Shown here piece after piece: positions 8,464 through 15,627 of a stretch of 64,000 bases of DNA (its first letter is position 1; the number at the start of each line of letters is the position of its first letter). The notes beneath the pieces were generated by a model. That model was not told the origin of the DNA, did no database searches, and worked only from the letters and a program-made list of their open reading frames with translations. This DNA is from JAAELZ01 sp965237995 (GTDB taxonomy: Bacteria; Pseudomonadota; Gammaproteobacteria; Arenicellales; Poriferihabitantaceae): positions 186,001 to 250,000 of the forward strand of contig CBDEGO010000003.1 in assembly GCA_965237995.1 (NCBI GenBank). Direction: 5' to 3'. The position numbers and the translations under genes were made by a program.

Positions 8464-9666
8464 ATGAGTGAATCTACCATCACCCCAAATGCGCTAGCGC
8501 AGCGCAGTGTTATATCCAGATTATGGAATGACAAAGAAACACGATCAGTGATAATTCAAGTTATTGCCATGGTGTTAATCTTCGCCTTTTTTGCCTATGC
8601 CATTCGCAACGCAGTAGTGAACTTGGAAGCGTTAGGCAAAGGATTTAGTTTCAGCTTTTTAGCTCAACCGTCCAGCTACGATATCAACCAGCATTTTATC
8701 GAATATACCTCTCGATCAAGTCATTTTAGAGCCATGCAAGTGGGTATTCTAAACACACTGTTGGTCGCAATCGCTGGCATCGTACTCGCTACAATACTAG
8801 GTTTTATCTTAGGCGTACTACGTTTATCGAAAAATTGGCTAACCAACAAACTGGCTTATTTTTACATCGAATACGTACGTAACGTACCCGTGTTACTACA
8901 TATCTTGTTAGTACATGGCATTATCGTACATAGTCTACCTGTTCCCAAAAAGGCGATTACCGTTGGCGATGGTGCTTTTTTGACCAATCGTGGTTTCTTC
9001 ACACCTAAACCCCTTTACGAGCCGCTATTTTGGATAGTCGCTGCTTTATTTGTTGGTGGCGTTATTTTTACTTGGCTGTTTCGACGTCATGCCAAGAAAG
9101 TCCAAGATGCAACCGGCAAAATCTACCCAGTTGGCTGGATTAGTTTAGGAGCCATCATTGGCGTTCCACTATTAGCTTATTTCTTATTAGGTAGTCCGAT
9201 TACCTGGGAGATTCCCGAATTAAAAGGGTTTAACTACAAGGGTGGTATGGTAATTCGCCCTGAATTTATCGCGTTATGGCTTGCTCTGTCTTTGTATACG
9301 GCCGCATTTATCGGCGAGATCGTTAGAGCAGGCATTACTGCGGTTAGCTACGGGCAAACCGAAGCGGCCTCTGCGTTGGGAATTAATCGAAACCGTACGC
9401 TTAGCTTAGTGGTTATACCGCAAGCATTACGTATCATCATCCCACCTCTAACAAGCCAATACCTTAATTTAGCAAAGAATTCTTCTTTGGCAGTTGCGAT
9501 TGGTTATATGGATATCGTAGCAACCATCGGTGGTATCTCACTCAATCAAACTGGGCGAGAAATGGAATGCATGACCATTGTGCTATTGCTGTATTTGGTG
9601 ATCTCCTTATTTATCTCCGCGGTGATGAACTGGTACAACAACCGCATGAAACTGGTAGAGCGCTAG
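8464..9666 (+). CDS. aapQ: AapQ, amino acid ABC transporter permease
   Basis: 400 residues, inner membrane, about eight hydrophobic segments. The ABC permease coupling loop reads EIVRAGITAVSYGQTEAASALGINRNRTLSLVVIPQALRIIIPPL (EAA motif) near residues 285-330. The N-terminal half has the HisM-type GILNTLLVAIAGIVLATILGFILG core and YVRNVPVLL. AapQ is longer than HisQ-type permeases because of an insertion between TM segments, as usual for Aap proteins. It pairs with AapM, which starts 9 bases downstream. Confidence 0.94.
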   Translation: MSESTITPNALAQRSVISRLWNDKETRSVIIQVIAMVLIFAFFAYAIRNAVVNLEALGKGFSFSFLAQPSSYDINQHFIEYTSRSSHFRAMQVGILNTLLVAIAGIVLATILGFILGVLRLSKNWLTNKLAYFYIEYVRNVPVLLHILLVHGIIVHSLPVPKKAITVGDGAFLTNRGFFTPKPLYEPLFWIVAALFVGGVIFTWLFRRHAKKVQDATGKIYPVGWISLGAIIGVPLLAYFLLGSPITWEIPELKGFNYKGGMVIRPEFIALWLALSLYTAAFIGEIVRAGITAVSYGQTEAASALGINRNRTLSLVVIPQALRIIIPPLTSQYLNLAKNSSLAVAIGYMDIVATIGGISLNQTGREMECMTIVLLLYLVISLFISAVMNWYNNRMKLVER

Positions 9667-9675
9667 GACATAAAA

Positions 9676-10785
9676 ATGAAAGAAAATAATTATACAGTAG
9701 GTGAACACCCTGATTTAGCACCACCCGCTAATCTGGTCGGGCCAATGGCGTGGATAAAAAATAATTTATTCGCAACGCCGGCAAATATAGTCATGTCTAT
9801 TCTGGTGATGTGGCTGTTGTATAAAATCATCCCGCCGATGGCGAATTGGATGTTTTTCGATGCAGCCTTTACAGGCGAAGACCGTAATGCTTGTCGGGCT
9901 GTCGCAGATGGTGCGTGCTGGGCGTTTATCAATGAACGGATGCAACTATTCACCTACGGGTTTTACCCGCATGCAGAGCGCTGGCGAGTCAACCTTTCCT
10001 TTATTCTACTGGTAATTGCCGTTGTACCTATCTTGTTCGACAAGGTCCCATTTCGTAAGTATGGCTTGTATTTCTCATTGGCTTTCCCATTTATTGCAGC
10101 GTGGTTATTATTGGGCGGCCTTGGTTTAACGCCTGTCTCTACCGATCGCTTTGGCGGGTTTATGCTTACCATGGTCATCGGCGTAACGGGTATTGCAGCA
10201 TCCTTGCCAATCGGTATTTGTTTAGCACTAGGACGACAATCTCAGCTTCCGCTGATTCGCATATTTTGTGTCGCCTTTATTGAATTTATTCGTGGCGTAC
10301 CGCTGATTACACTGTTGTTTGTATCATCGACCATGTTGAGCTATTTCCTACCACCAGGCACGAAATTTGACTTACTGCTGCGTGTATTGATAATGGTAAC
10401 GCTGTTTGCTTCAGCCTATATGGCAGAAGTAATCCGCGGCGGCTTACAAGCAATCCCTAAGGGGCAAACTGAAGCCGCAGACTCCATGGGCCTTAAATAT
10501 TGGTCTTCAATGCGTTTGATCGTATTACCACAAGCCTTAAAAATTTCTATCCCTGGCATTGTGAATACGTTTATCGGTTTATATAAAGACACCACCTTGG
10601 TGCTGATTATTGGTTTGTTTGACCCACTGGGTATTGGTCGAGCATCCTTGGCCGATACCAAGTGGACAGGCCTTTCAACCGAAGTATATTTATTCGTCGC
10701 CCTATTCTTCTTCATATCTTGTTTTGCTATGGCCCGTTACTCACTCTATCTAGAAAGCAAATTGGAGACCGGACACAAACGATAA
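9676..10785 (+). CDS. aapM: AapM, amino acid ABC transporter permease
   Basis: 369 residues. Coupling loop AEVIRGGLQAIPKGQTEAADSMGLKYWSSMRLIVLPQALKISIPGI near residues 250-295; the HisM-type core starts with GVTGIAASLPIGICLALG and FIEFIRGVPLITLLFV. An N-terminal extension carries three extra hydrophobic stretches and an unusual Cys-containing periplasmic loop (ACRAVADGACWAF). Forms the membrane channel with AapQ, energised by AapP. Confidence 0.94.
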   Translation: MKENNYTVGEHPDLAPPANLVGPMAWIKNNLFATPANIVMSILVMWLLYKIIPPMANWMFFDAAFTGEDRNACRAVADGACWAFINERMQLFTYGFYPHAERWRVNLSFILLVIAVVPILFDKVPFRKYGLYFSLAFPFIAAWLLLGGLGLTPVSTDRFGGFMLTMVIGVTGIAASLPIGICLALGRQSQLPLIRIFCVAFIEFIRGVPLITLLFVSSTMLSYFLPPGTKFDLLLRVLIMVTLFASAYMAEVIRGGLQAIPKGQTEAADSMGLKYWSSMRLIVLPQALKISIPGIVNTFIGLYKDTTLVLIIGLFDPLGIGRASLADTKWTGLSTEVYLFVALFFFISCFAMARYSLYLESKLETGHKR

Positions 10786-10797
10786 GAACCCGTTAAG

Positions 10798-10815
10798 GCG
10801 CTTATTAGTAAGCGC
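10798..10815 (+). repeat. Small inverted repeat between aapM and aapP
   Basis: GCGCTTA (10798-10804), TTAG loop, TAAGCGC (10809-10815). It has the same TTAG loop as the aapJ-aapQ hairpin and no T-run, so an mRNA-stability or processing role is more likely than termination. Confidence 0.6.
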
Positions 10816-10838
10816 TCACAAATTTAAGAGATAAAACT

Positions 10839-11612
10839 ATGACAGATCAAAATCAAGCTGCCACTGCAACCAACTCAGAATTGGCGATAGAAATCCGTAA
10901 CATGCATAAGTGGTACGGACAGTTTCATGTGCTTAAAGACATCAATCTAGATGTCACACGTGGAGAGAAAATCGTAGTTTGCGGCCCTTCTGGTTCAGGC
11001 AAATCAACCATGATCCGCTGCATCAACCGCCTAGAAGAGCACCAAAAAGGTGACATCATTGTTGATGGCACCGAGCTTACTAATGATTTAAAAAATATCG
11101 AAGCGGTTAGACGAGAGGTTGGAATGGTATTCCAACACTTTAACTTATTTCCACATTTAACCATTTTAGAAAATTGTACACTCGCGCCAATTTGGGTACG
11201 TAAAACACCTAAAGCGGAAGCAGAAGATATAGCCATGCAGTTTCTTGAGCGGGTCAAAATTCCAGAGCAAGCGAATAAGTACCCCGGTCAGTTATCAGGC
11301 GGGCAACAGCAACGTGTCGCCATTGCGCGCAGCTTATGTATGCGCCCACGCATCATGCTTTTTGACGAGCCTACATCAGCACTTGACCCTGAAATGATCA
11401 AGGAGGTTCTCGATACAATGATTGAACTTGCGAATGAGGGGATTACCATGATTTGTGTTACCCACGAAATGGGTTTCGCCAAAACAGTGGCCGACCGCGT
11501 CATTTTCATGGATGGTGGAGAAATTATCGAAGAAAATAACCCACAAGAATTCTTCGAAAATGCGCAACACGAGCGTACCAAATTATTCTTGAGCCAAATT
11601 CTAGAGCACTAA
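10839..11612 (+). CDS. aapP: AapP, amino acid ABC transporter ATPase
   Basis: 257 residues. Walker A GPSGSGKST near residue 50, Q-loop VFQHFNLFPH, signature LSGGQQQRVAIARSL, Walker B IMLFDEPTSALDPE, and H-loop VTHEMGFA. This is the HisP/GlnQ type that powers polar amino acid importers. A GAGA ribosome binding site precedes the ATG. It ends the aapJQMP operon, closed by the terminator at 11634. Confidence 0.96.
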   Translation: MTDQNQAATATNSELAIEIRNMHKWYGQFHVLKDINLDVTRGEKIVVCGPSGSGKSTMIRCINRLEEHQKGDIIVDGTELTNDLKNIEAVRREVGMVFQHFNLFPHLTILENCTLAPIWVRKTPKAEAEDIAMQFLERVKIPEQANKYPGQLSGGQQQRVAIARSLCMRPRIMLFDEPTSALDPEMIKEVLDTMIELANEGITMICVTHEMGFAKTVADRVIFMDGGEIIEENNPQEFFENAQHERTKLFLSQILEH

Positions 11613-11633
11613 ACACCACTCGGTACACTATTT

Positions 11634-11667
11634 AGGGTGCGTATTCGTTAGATTACGCGCCCTTTTT
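11634..11667 (+). terminator. Terminator of the aapJQMP operon
   Basis: AGGGTGCGTA (11634-11643) pairs with TACGCGCCCT (11654-11663) through one G-T pair, followed by T5. It overlaps the last codons of the convergent minus-strand gene ending at 11653. Confidence 0.85.
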
Positions 11668-12108
11668 ATGCACTTTTGTTTCCCAAATAGGGTTTAGCTG
11701 GTCATCTTGATGCCAAGCCCACGCGCAATCTAACAAAGTGCGTATTTTAGCTAATCCCTTGCACCCATCTTGTAATATACATTGAATCGCTGTACGACCG
11801 CGTAGCTTACTGTTACGTTGTTGCATCCACGCGACCCCTGCGCCGCTTTGAGAAGGGTAACTAGTTTGCAACGCGGTATCTATCCCTAATACATGGTCGA
11901 CTCTTTGCACCGAATCTGGCGACTCAGGTATTGGCTTCATCCCGCTGGTGTAGCTAGATAGCTGTCTTTGCTTAATGCACTCTTGCAAACCTAGAATGGT
12001 TAAATGCGCATCACTACTGACACCCCAATGGTTTAACACTTGTATAGCGGTAGCTAGTTGTGCAGCACTTATCGGCGGCAAAATACCAATTTGTGTAGAA
12101 GGTGACAT
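11653..12108 (-). CDS. Orphan ParS/MbcA/Xre-type antitoxin-like protein (DUF2384)
   Basis: 151 residues. The C-terminal part reads RVDHVLGIDTALQTSYP, then a Trp-containing helix, then GRTAIQCILQDGCKGLAKIRTLLD. This matches the toxin-binding domain of RES-Xre/MbcT-MbcA antitoxins, where a 'G-x-[TS]-P-L-x-x-[ML]-x-x-G-x-x-G-L-x-x-[VI]-R-x-x-L' pattern is typical. The N-terminal 80 residues could hold a small helical DNA-binding part but I see no clear HTH. No RES-domain toxin is adjacent, so it is an orphan; it may regulate transcription or be a remnant. Function is inference from the domain only. Confidence 0.6.
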   Translation of the reverse strand: MSPSTQIGILPPISAAQLATAIQVLNHWGVSSDAHLTILGLQECIKQRQLSSYTSGMKPIPESPDSVQRVDHVLGIDTALQTSYPSQSGAGVAWMQQRNSKLRGRTAIQCILQDGCKGLAKIRTLLDCAWAWHQDDQLNPIWETKVHKKGA

Positions 12109-12186
12109 ACGATAAGAATTGATAACTGGATGGTTGCCCCCAATAATACGGATAAGTTAAGTAAACCTATACCCCCAATTGTGCCT

Positions 12187-12864
12187 ATGCAGACAAAAAT
12201 ACTGGTTATTGAAGATGATAAAAAGACAGCAGATTTCATCGAGCATGGGCTAAAGACGTCGGACTACGACGTTACCCTTAGTCACTCGGGAGGAGACGGC
12301 TTTGCATTAGCGCTGCAAGGAGAATTCGATATCCTAATTGTAGATCGTATGCTGCCCATCATGGACGGATTATCTATCGTTGAGAAACTACGTGCGGCGC
12401 AGATTCCTTCAGCTATTTTATTCTTGAGCGCGCTGGGCGAAGTAGATGACCGTGTCGCTGGTTTGAATGCGGGTGCCGATGATTACCTCCCAAAGCCATT
12501 TGCAATGCCAGAGTTGATTGCGCGTGTCGAAGCTTTAACCAGGCGTTCGCAAGCGGAGCAACCTGCAAGTGTGTTACGAGTAGGCGAACTATCGATGGAC
12601 TTAATCAGCCGAACGGTCGAACGCGATGCAACAGAAATTATTTTAAAACCTAGAGAGTTTCGATTATTAGAGTATTTCATGCATAATAGTAACCAAGTTA
12701 TCACCCGCATGATGTTGCTAGAGAAAGTCTGGGACTATCACTTTGATCCGCAAACCAATGTGATTGATGTCCACATAAGTCGCTTACGCTCAAAAATTGA
12801 CAAGCCGTTTAGTTCAGCCATGTTAGAGACTATTCGCGGCTCCGGGTACATGCTACGTGGCTAA
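12187..12864 (+). CDS. OmpR-family response regulator
   Basis: 225 residues from ATG 12187 (MQTKILVIEDD). An in-frame ATG at 12130 would add 19 residues with no homology-like content; neither start has a good ribosome binding site, so the start is uncertain. The receiver domain has D10/D11, phospho-acceptor D53 (ILIVDRMLP) and the conserved Lys in YLPKPF near 104. The C-terminal winged helix (PREFRLLEYFMHNSNQVITR, VDVHISRLRSKID) binds DNA. It overlaps the sensor kinase by 8 bases. The regulated genes are unknown. Confidence 0.92.
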   Translation: MQTKILVIEDDKKTADFIEHGLKTSDYDVTLSHSGGDGFALALQGEFDILIVDRMLPIMDGLSIVEKLRAAQIPSAILFLSALGEVDDRVAGLNAGADDYLPKPFAMPELIARVEALTRRSQAEQPASVLRVGELSMDLISRTVERDATEIILKPREFRLLEYFMHNSNQVITRMMLLEKVWDYHFDPQTNVIDVHISRLRSKIDKPFSSAMLETIRGSGYMLRG

Positions 12865-14230
12865 ACGGCCACTGTTGGTCCAAAATAGCTTCAGCGTTAG
12901 ACTGGGGTTGATGTATCTTTTGCTTTTCTTGCTATCTAGCCTAGTACTATTTGCATTTATCTATTTTGCGAATACGCGTGATTTAGAACAACAATTGTCG
13001 GATAACTTAAAGCAAGAAAGCGCCTTATTTAGTGAACGCTATAAACAGTTTGGCCTAAATGGTGTGATCCGCTTGTTAGCGTTTAGAGCCCAAAATCACA
13101 CTGATTTAGGCGTCTTTGCCTTGAGCGATAACAATGACGATATTCTAGCGGGTACCATTGGGCAATGGCCCAGTTTAATTGATCACAGCGGCAGCACCGA
13201 GTTTCAACTACGCCTTGACGAAGACCAAAATCCGCATCCAATCATTGCAGAAATAAGCCATTTAGATACTAACTATAAATTACTTCTAGGCAAGTCAAAA
13301 CGCAGTATAGAACACATTCAAAGCCGCTTAGTTAAAACATTTATAAGCGCATCGGTTGTGACGCTACTCCTAGGAATAGCGGGGGCATTTTGGCTATCTA
13401 AACGTGCGATACGACGGATAGAGAGAATAAACCGGCTGGTAAATACCACCATACAAGGGGACTTAACAAAGCGCCTTACTGTCAGCGATCCAGTGGATGA
13501 CCTTGACGATTTATCTCTTAACATTAACGTGATGTTAGATCGCATTCAAACGCTGATGTCTGAGGTATCTGGCGTTGCCAATAATATCGCACACGACCTA
13601 CGTACACCGCTGTCTCACTTGCGGCTACAACTAGAGGAGATGCAAGACCATACAGATGATCTTGACCCAAGTTCACATGAAAAGCTAGAGGATGCTATCC
13701 AATCAGCAGATCATATCCTTGACACCTTTAACGCCTTATTACGGATTTCAAAAATAGAGTCCACTAAACAACGAGAGTCGTTTGCGATGATAAAGCTGCA
13801 CGAAATTGTGGAAGACGTCATCGATTTGTATGAGCCTCTGGCGGAAGATAAAAATCAAACTCTTAACGCGGTCGAATTAAGCAACTGTATTGTCCATGGT
13901 GATAAAAATATGCTGTTTCAAGGCTTATCAAACCTAGTAGACAACGCGATAAAGCATACCGAAAGCGGAACCCAAATAGATATATCGTTAACTAAACGCA
14001 AAGGCAAAACCAACTTAAGTGTATGTGATGATGGTGTCGGTGTCGCCGACGACGAGTTGCACCACCTCACTAAACGTTTTTTTCAAACAGATAGCAGTCG
14101 ATCAACCAAAGGTAACGGGCTAGGCCTTAGCCTTGTCGACGCGGTCGTCAAACTTCATCGCGCTACCTTAAGTTTAGATAACACTGATGGCGGGTTTTGC
14201 GCAAACATTGAATTTCCTCAACACTCATAG
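12857..14230 (+). CDS. Sensor histidine kinase, HAMP/HisKA type
   Basis: 457 residues from a GTG overlapping the regulator gene. Two membrane segments (about 14-38 and 158-180) enclose a periplasmic sensor region of about 120 residues without a recognised fold. A HAMP linker follows, then the H-box NNIAHDLRTPLSHL with phospho-acceptor His246. The ATPase part has the N-box LSNLVDNAIKHT and G-boxes CDDGVGVAD and STKGNGLGLSLV. It phosphorylates the upstream OmpR-type partner. The signal sensed cannot be inferred. Confidence 0.92.
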   Translation: MAKRPLLVQNSFSVRLGLMYLLLFLLSSLVLFAFIYFANTRDLEQQLSDNLKQESALFSERYKQFGLNGVIRLLAFRAQNHTDLGVFALSDNNDDILAGTIGQWPSLIDHSGSTEFQLRLDEDQNPHPIIAEISHLDTNYKLLLGKSKRSIEHIQSRLVKTFISASVVTLLLGIAGAFWLSKRAIRRIERINRLVNTTIQGDLTKRLTVSDPVDDLDDLSLNINVMLDRIQTLMSEVSGVANNIAHDLRTPLSHLRLQLEEMQDHTDDLDPSSHEKLEDAIQSADHILDTFNALLRISKIESTKQRESFAMIKLHEIVEDVIDLYEPLAEDKNQTLNAVELSNCIVHGDKNMLFQGLSNLVDNAIKHTESGTQIDISLTKRKGKTNLSVCDDGVGVADDELHHLTKRFFQTDSSRSTKGNGLGLSLVDAVVKLHRATLSLDNTDGGFCANIEFPQHS

Positions 14231-14245
14231 CGCACCGCTAAAAGC

Positions 14246-15421
14246 CTAGTTTAAGCTAGCGCTCAAATCATCTATTAAATCATCTGCCGCTTCTAGTCCA
14301 ACTGAAAATCGCAGTAAAGAATTGGTGATTCCACAACGGGCACGCTCTTCATCAGACAGCCTAACATGTGTAGTGCTGGCTGGGTGCGTGATAATCGAAC
14401 GTGAATCCCCTAGATTGACTGAGATCGAGATGAGTTCGCATTGATCAATCAACTTCCATGCCGCTGCTTGCCCGCCTTTTAAACTAAACGATAACATTCC
14501 ACCAAAGCCACTTTGTTGAACGCAAGCTAGTTGATGGTGTGCGCTAGTTTCAAGGCCGGGGTAAAACACTTCGTCCACTGCATCTTGCGTTGTTAACCAG
14601 TTAGCTAGTGTCAGCGCATTATCACAATGCTGGCGCATCCTTAATGACAAAGTATGCAAGCCTTGATTCATAACCCAAGCGTTCATCGGGCTTAAGCTCG
14701 CTCCTGCGGTACGTATAATTGAAAAAATATCATCGTAGGTTTGTTTATCGTTCAAACAAATCGCGCCTGCCATTACCCTTCCCTGGCCATCTAGGTATTT
14801 AGTTCCAGAATGAACGACGATATCCGCACCAAGCTGAAGTGGGGTCTGCAAGATAGGAGTACTGTATGTGCTATCAACGACTAATAATGCACCGCGCCGG
14901 TGCGCTATATCAGCGACAAATTGAATATCTTCTAGTTCACATAACGGATTAGTGGGAGTCTCCACAAAGAACAACTTAGTGCTACTTTGAGCAGCTTGCT
15001 CCCAGCCATCTTTATCACCTATATCAACGTATGTGACAGATACACCAAACCGCTTTAGTATTTTTTCAAATAAAACGATCGTCGCGCCGAATAAAGAACT
15101 CGAAGCCACAATATGATCACCCTGCGATAGCAAACCCATCATAATGGCATTAATCGCCGCCATGCCAGTTGCAGTGGTGATGCAGTACTCCGCGCCTTCT
15201 AGCGCCGCCAGCTTGCGCTCAAAGGCTTGTACAGTAGGGTTAGTGATACGGCCATAAACAGGGCCTTCTTCATCGCCATTAAAGCGCGCCGCAGCTTGCG
15301 CTGCGGACTCGAATACGAAACCCGAGGTTAAATAAAGTGGCTCGCTATGTTCGCCAAAACGACTTCTTTCTTGCCCAGCCCTAATCGCTAGTGTTTCTGG
15401 ACGATAGTTCTTTTCTTTCAT
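14246..15421 (-). CDS. metZ: O-succinylhomoserine (or O-acetylhomoserine) sulfhydrylase
   Basis: 391 residues from ATG 15421 (MKEKNYRPETLAIRAGQ); the longer frame upstream is excluded because it runs through the riboswitch terminator. A Cys/Met-metabolism PLP enzyme: PVYGRITNPTVQAFERKLAALEG, the PLP-phosphate region TATGMAAINAI, and the Schiff-base Lys in VVHSGTKYLDGQGR. It makes homocysteine from an activated homoserine and sulfide. Similarity pattern favours MetZ, but choice of acyl donor cannot be read. It is controlled by the SAM-II element upstream, which fits a methionine biosynthesis role. Confidence 0.92.
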   Translation of the reverse strand: MKEKNYRPETLAIRAGQERSRFGEHSEPLYLTSGFVFESAAQAAARFNGDEEGPVYGRITNPTVQAFERKLAALEGAEYCITTATGMAAINAIMMGLLSQGDHIVASSSLFGATIVLFEKILKRFGVSVTYVDIGDKDGWEQAAQSSTKLFFVETPTNPLCELEDIQFVADIAHRRGALLVVDSTYSTPILQTPLQLGADIVVHSGTKYLDGQGRVMAGAICLNDKQTYDDIFSIIRTAGASLSPMNAWVMNQGLHTLSLRMRQHCDNALTLANWLTTQDAVDEVFYPGLETSAHHQLACVQQSGFGGMLSFSLKGGQAAAWKLIDQCELISISVNLGDSRSIITHPASTTHVRLSDEERARCGITNSLLRFSVGLEAADDLIDDLSASLN

Positions 15422-15438
15422 ATACCTGTTCACCAAAT

Positions 15439-15473
15439 AAAAAACCCACCTTGCAATTGCTAAAGCGGGTTTC
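15439..15473 (-). terminator. Attenuator terminator in the metZ leader
   Basis: Minus strand: AACCCGCTT pairs with AAGGTGGGTT (with G-U pairs) across a TAGCAATTGC loop, followed by T6 at 15439-15444. It lies between the SAM-II aptamer and the metZ start, ending about 18 bases before the ATG. Its 5' arm contains CTTTAGC, which can pair instead with GCTAAAG of the aptamer. Confidence 0.8.
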
Positions 15474-15483
15474 GTTAAGATCA

Positions 15484-15540
15484 GGCCCATCTTTAGCGGT
15501 ATTTATAGAGCGCCCGCAAGCTTGATTCAAATCGGCGCGT
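15484..15540 (-). promoter_or_regulatory. SAM-II riboswitch aptamer upstream of metZ
   Basis: On the minus strand the leader shows the SAM-II blocks in order: ACGCGCCGATTTG, then GCTTGC, GGGCGC, TATAAAT and CGCTAAAG. GCGCC pairs with GGCGC to give P1, and the GATTTGA loop and the TATAAAT segment are the expected pseudoknot/triplex strands. These blocks match the family described from alphaproteobacterial metA/metX leaders. The element begins almost at the predicted transcription start and precedes metZ, the expected gene class. SAM binding should reduce expression. Confidence 0.88.
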
Positions 15541-15549
15541 TATGGTTGC

Positions 15550-15578
15550 ATTATGGAGACAGCATACTAGGTTGTCAA
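15550..15578 (-). promoter_or_regulatory. Sigma70 promoter of metZ
   Basis: Minus strand: consensus -35 TTGACA (15573-15578), 17-base spacer, -10 CATAAT (15550-15555). The expected start near 15543 places the SAM-II aptamer at the very 5' end of the transcript. Confidence 0.85.
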
Positions 15579-15627
15579 CGTCATAAGGAAAATAGACTGC
15601 AACAACTCGCTATAAGGTAGCTGTTAA

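Noticed and set aside
15484..15540. SAM-I or SAM/SAH riboswitch instead of SAM-II
   Set aside because: The leader lacks a four-way junction and the kink-turn motif of SAM-I and is too short; the ordered GATTTG, GCTTGC and GCTAAA blocks are SAM-II features.
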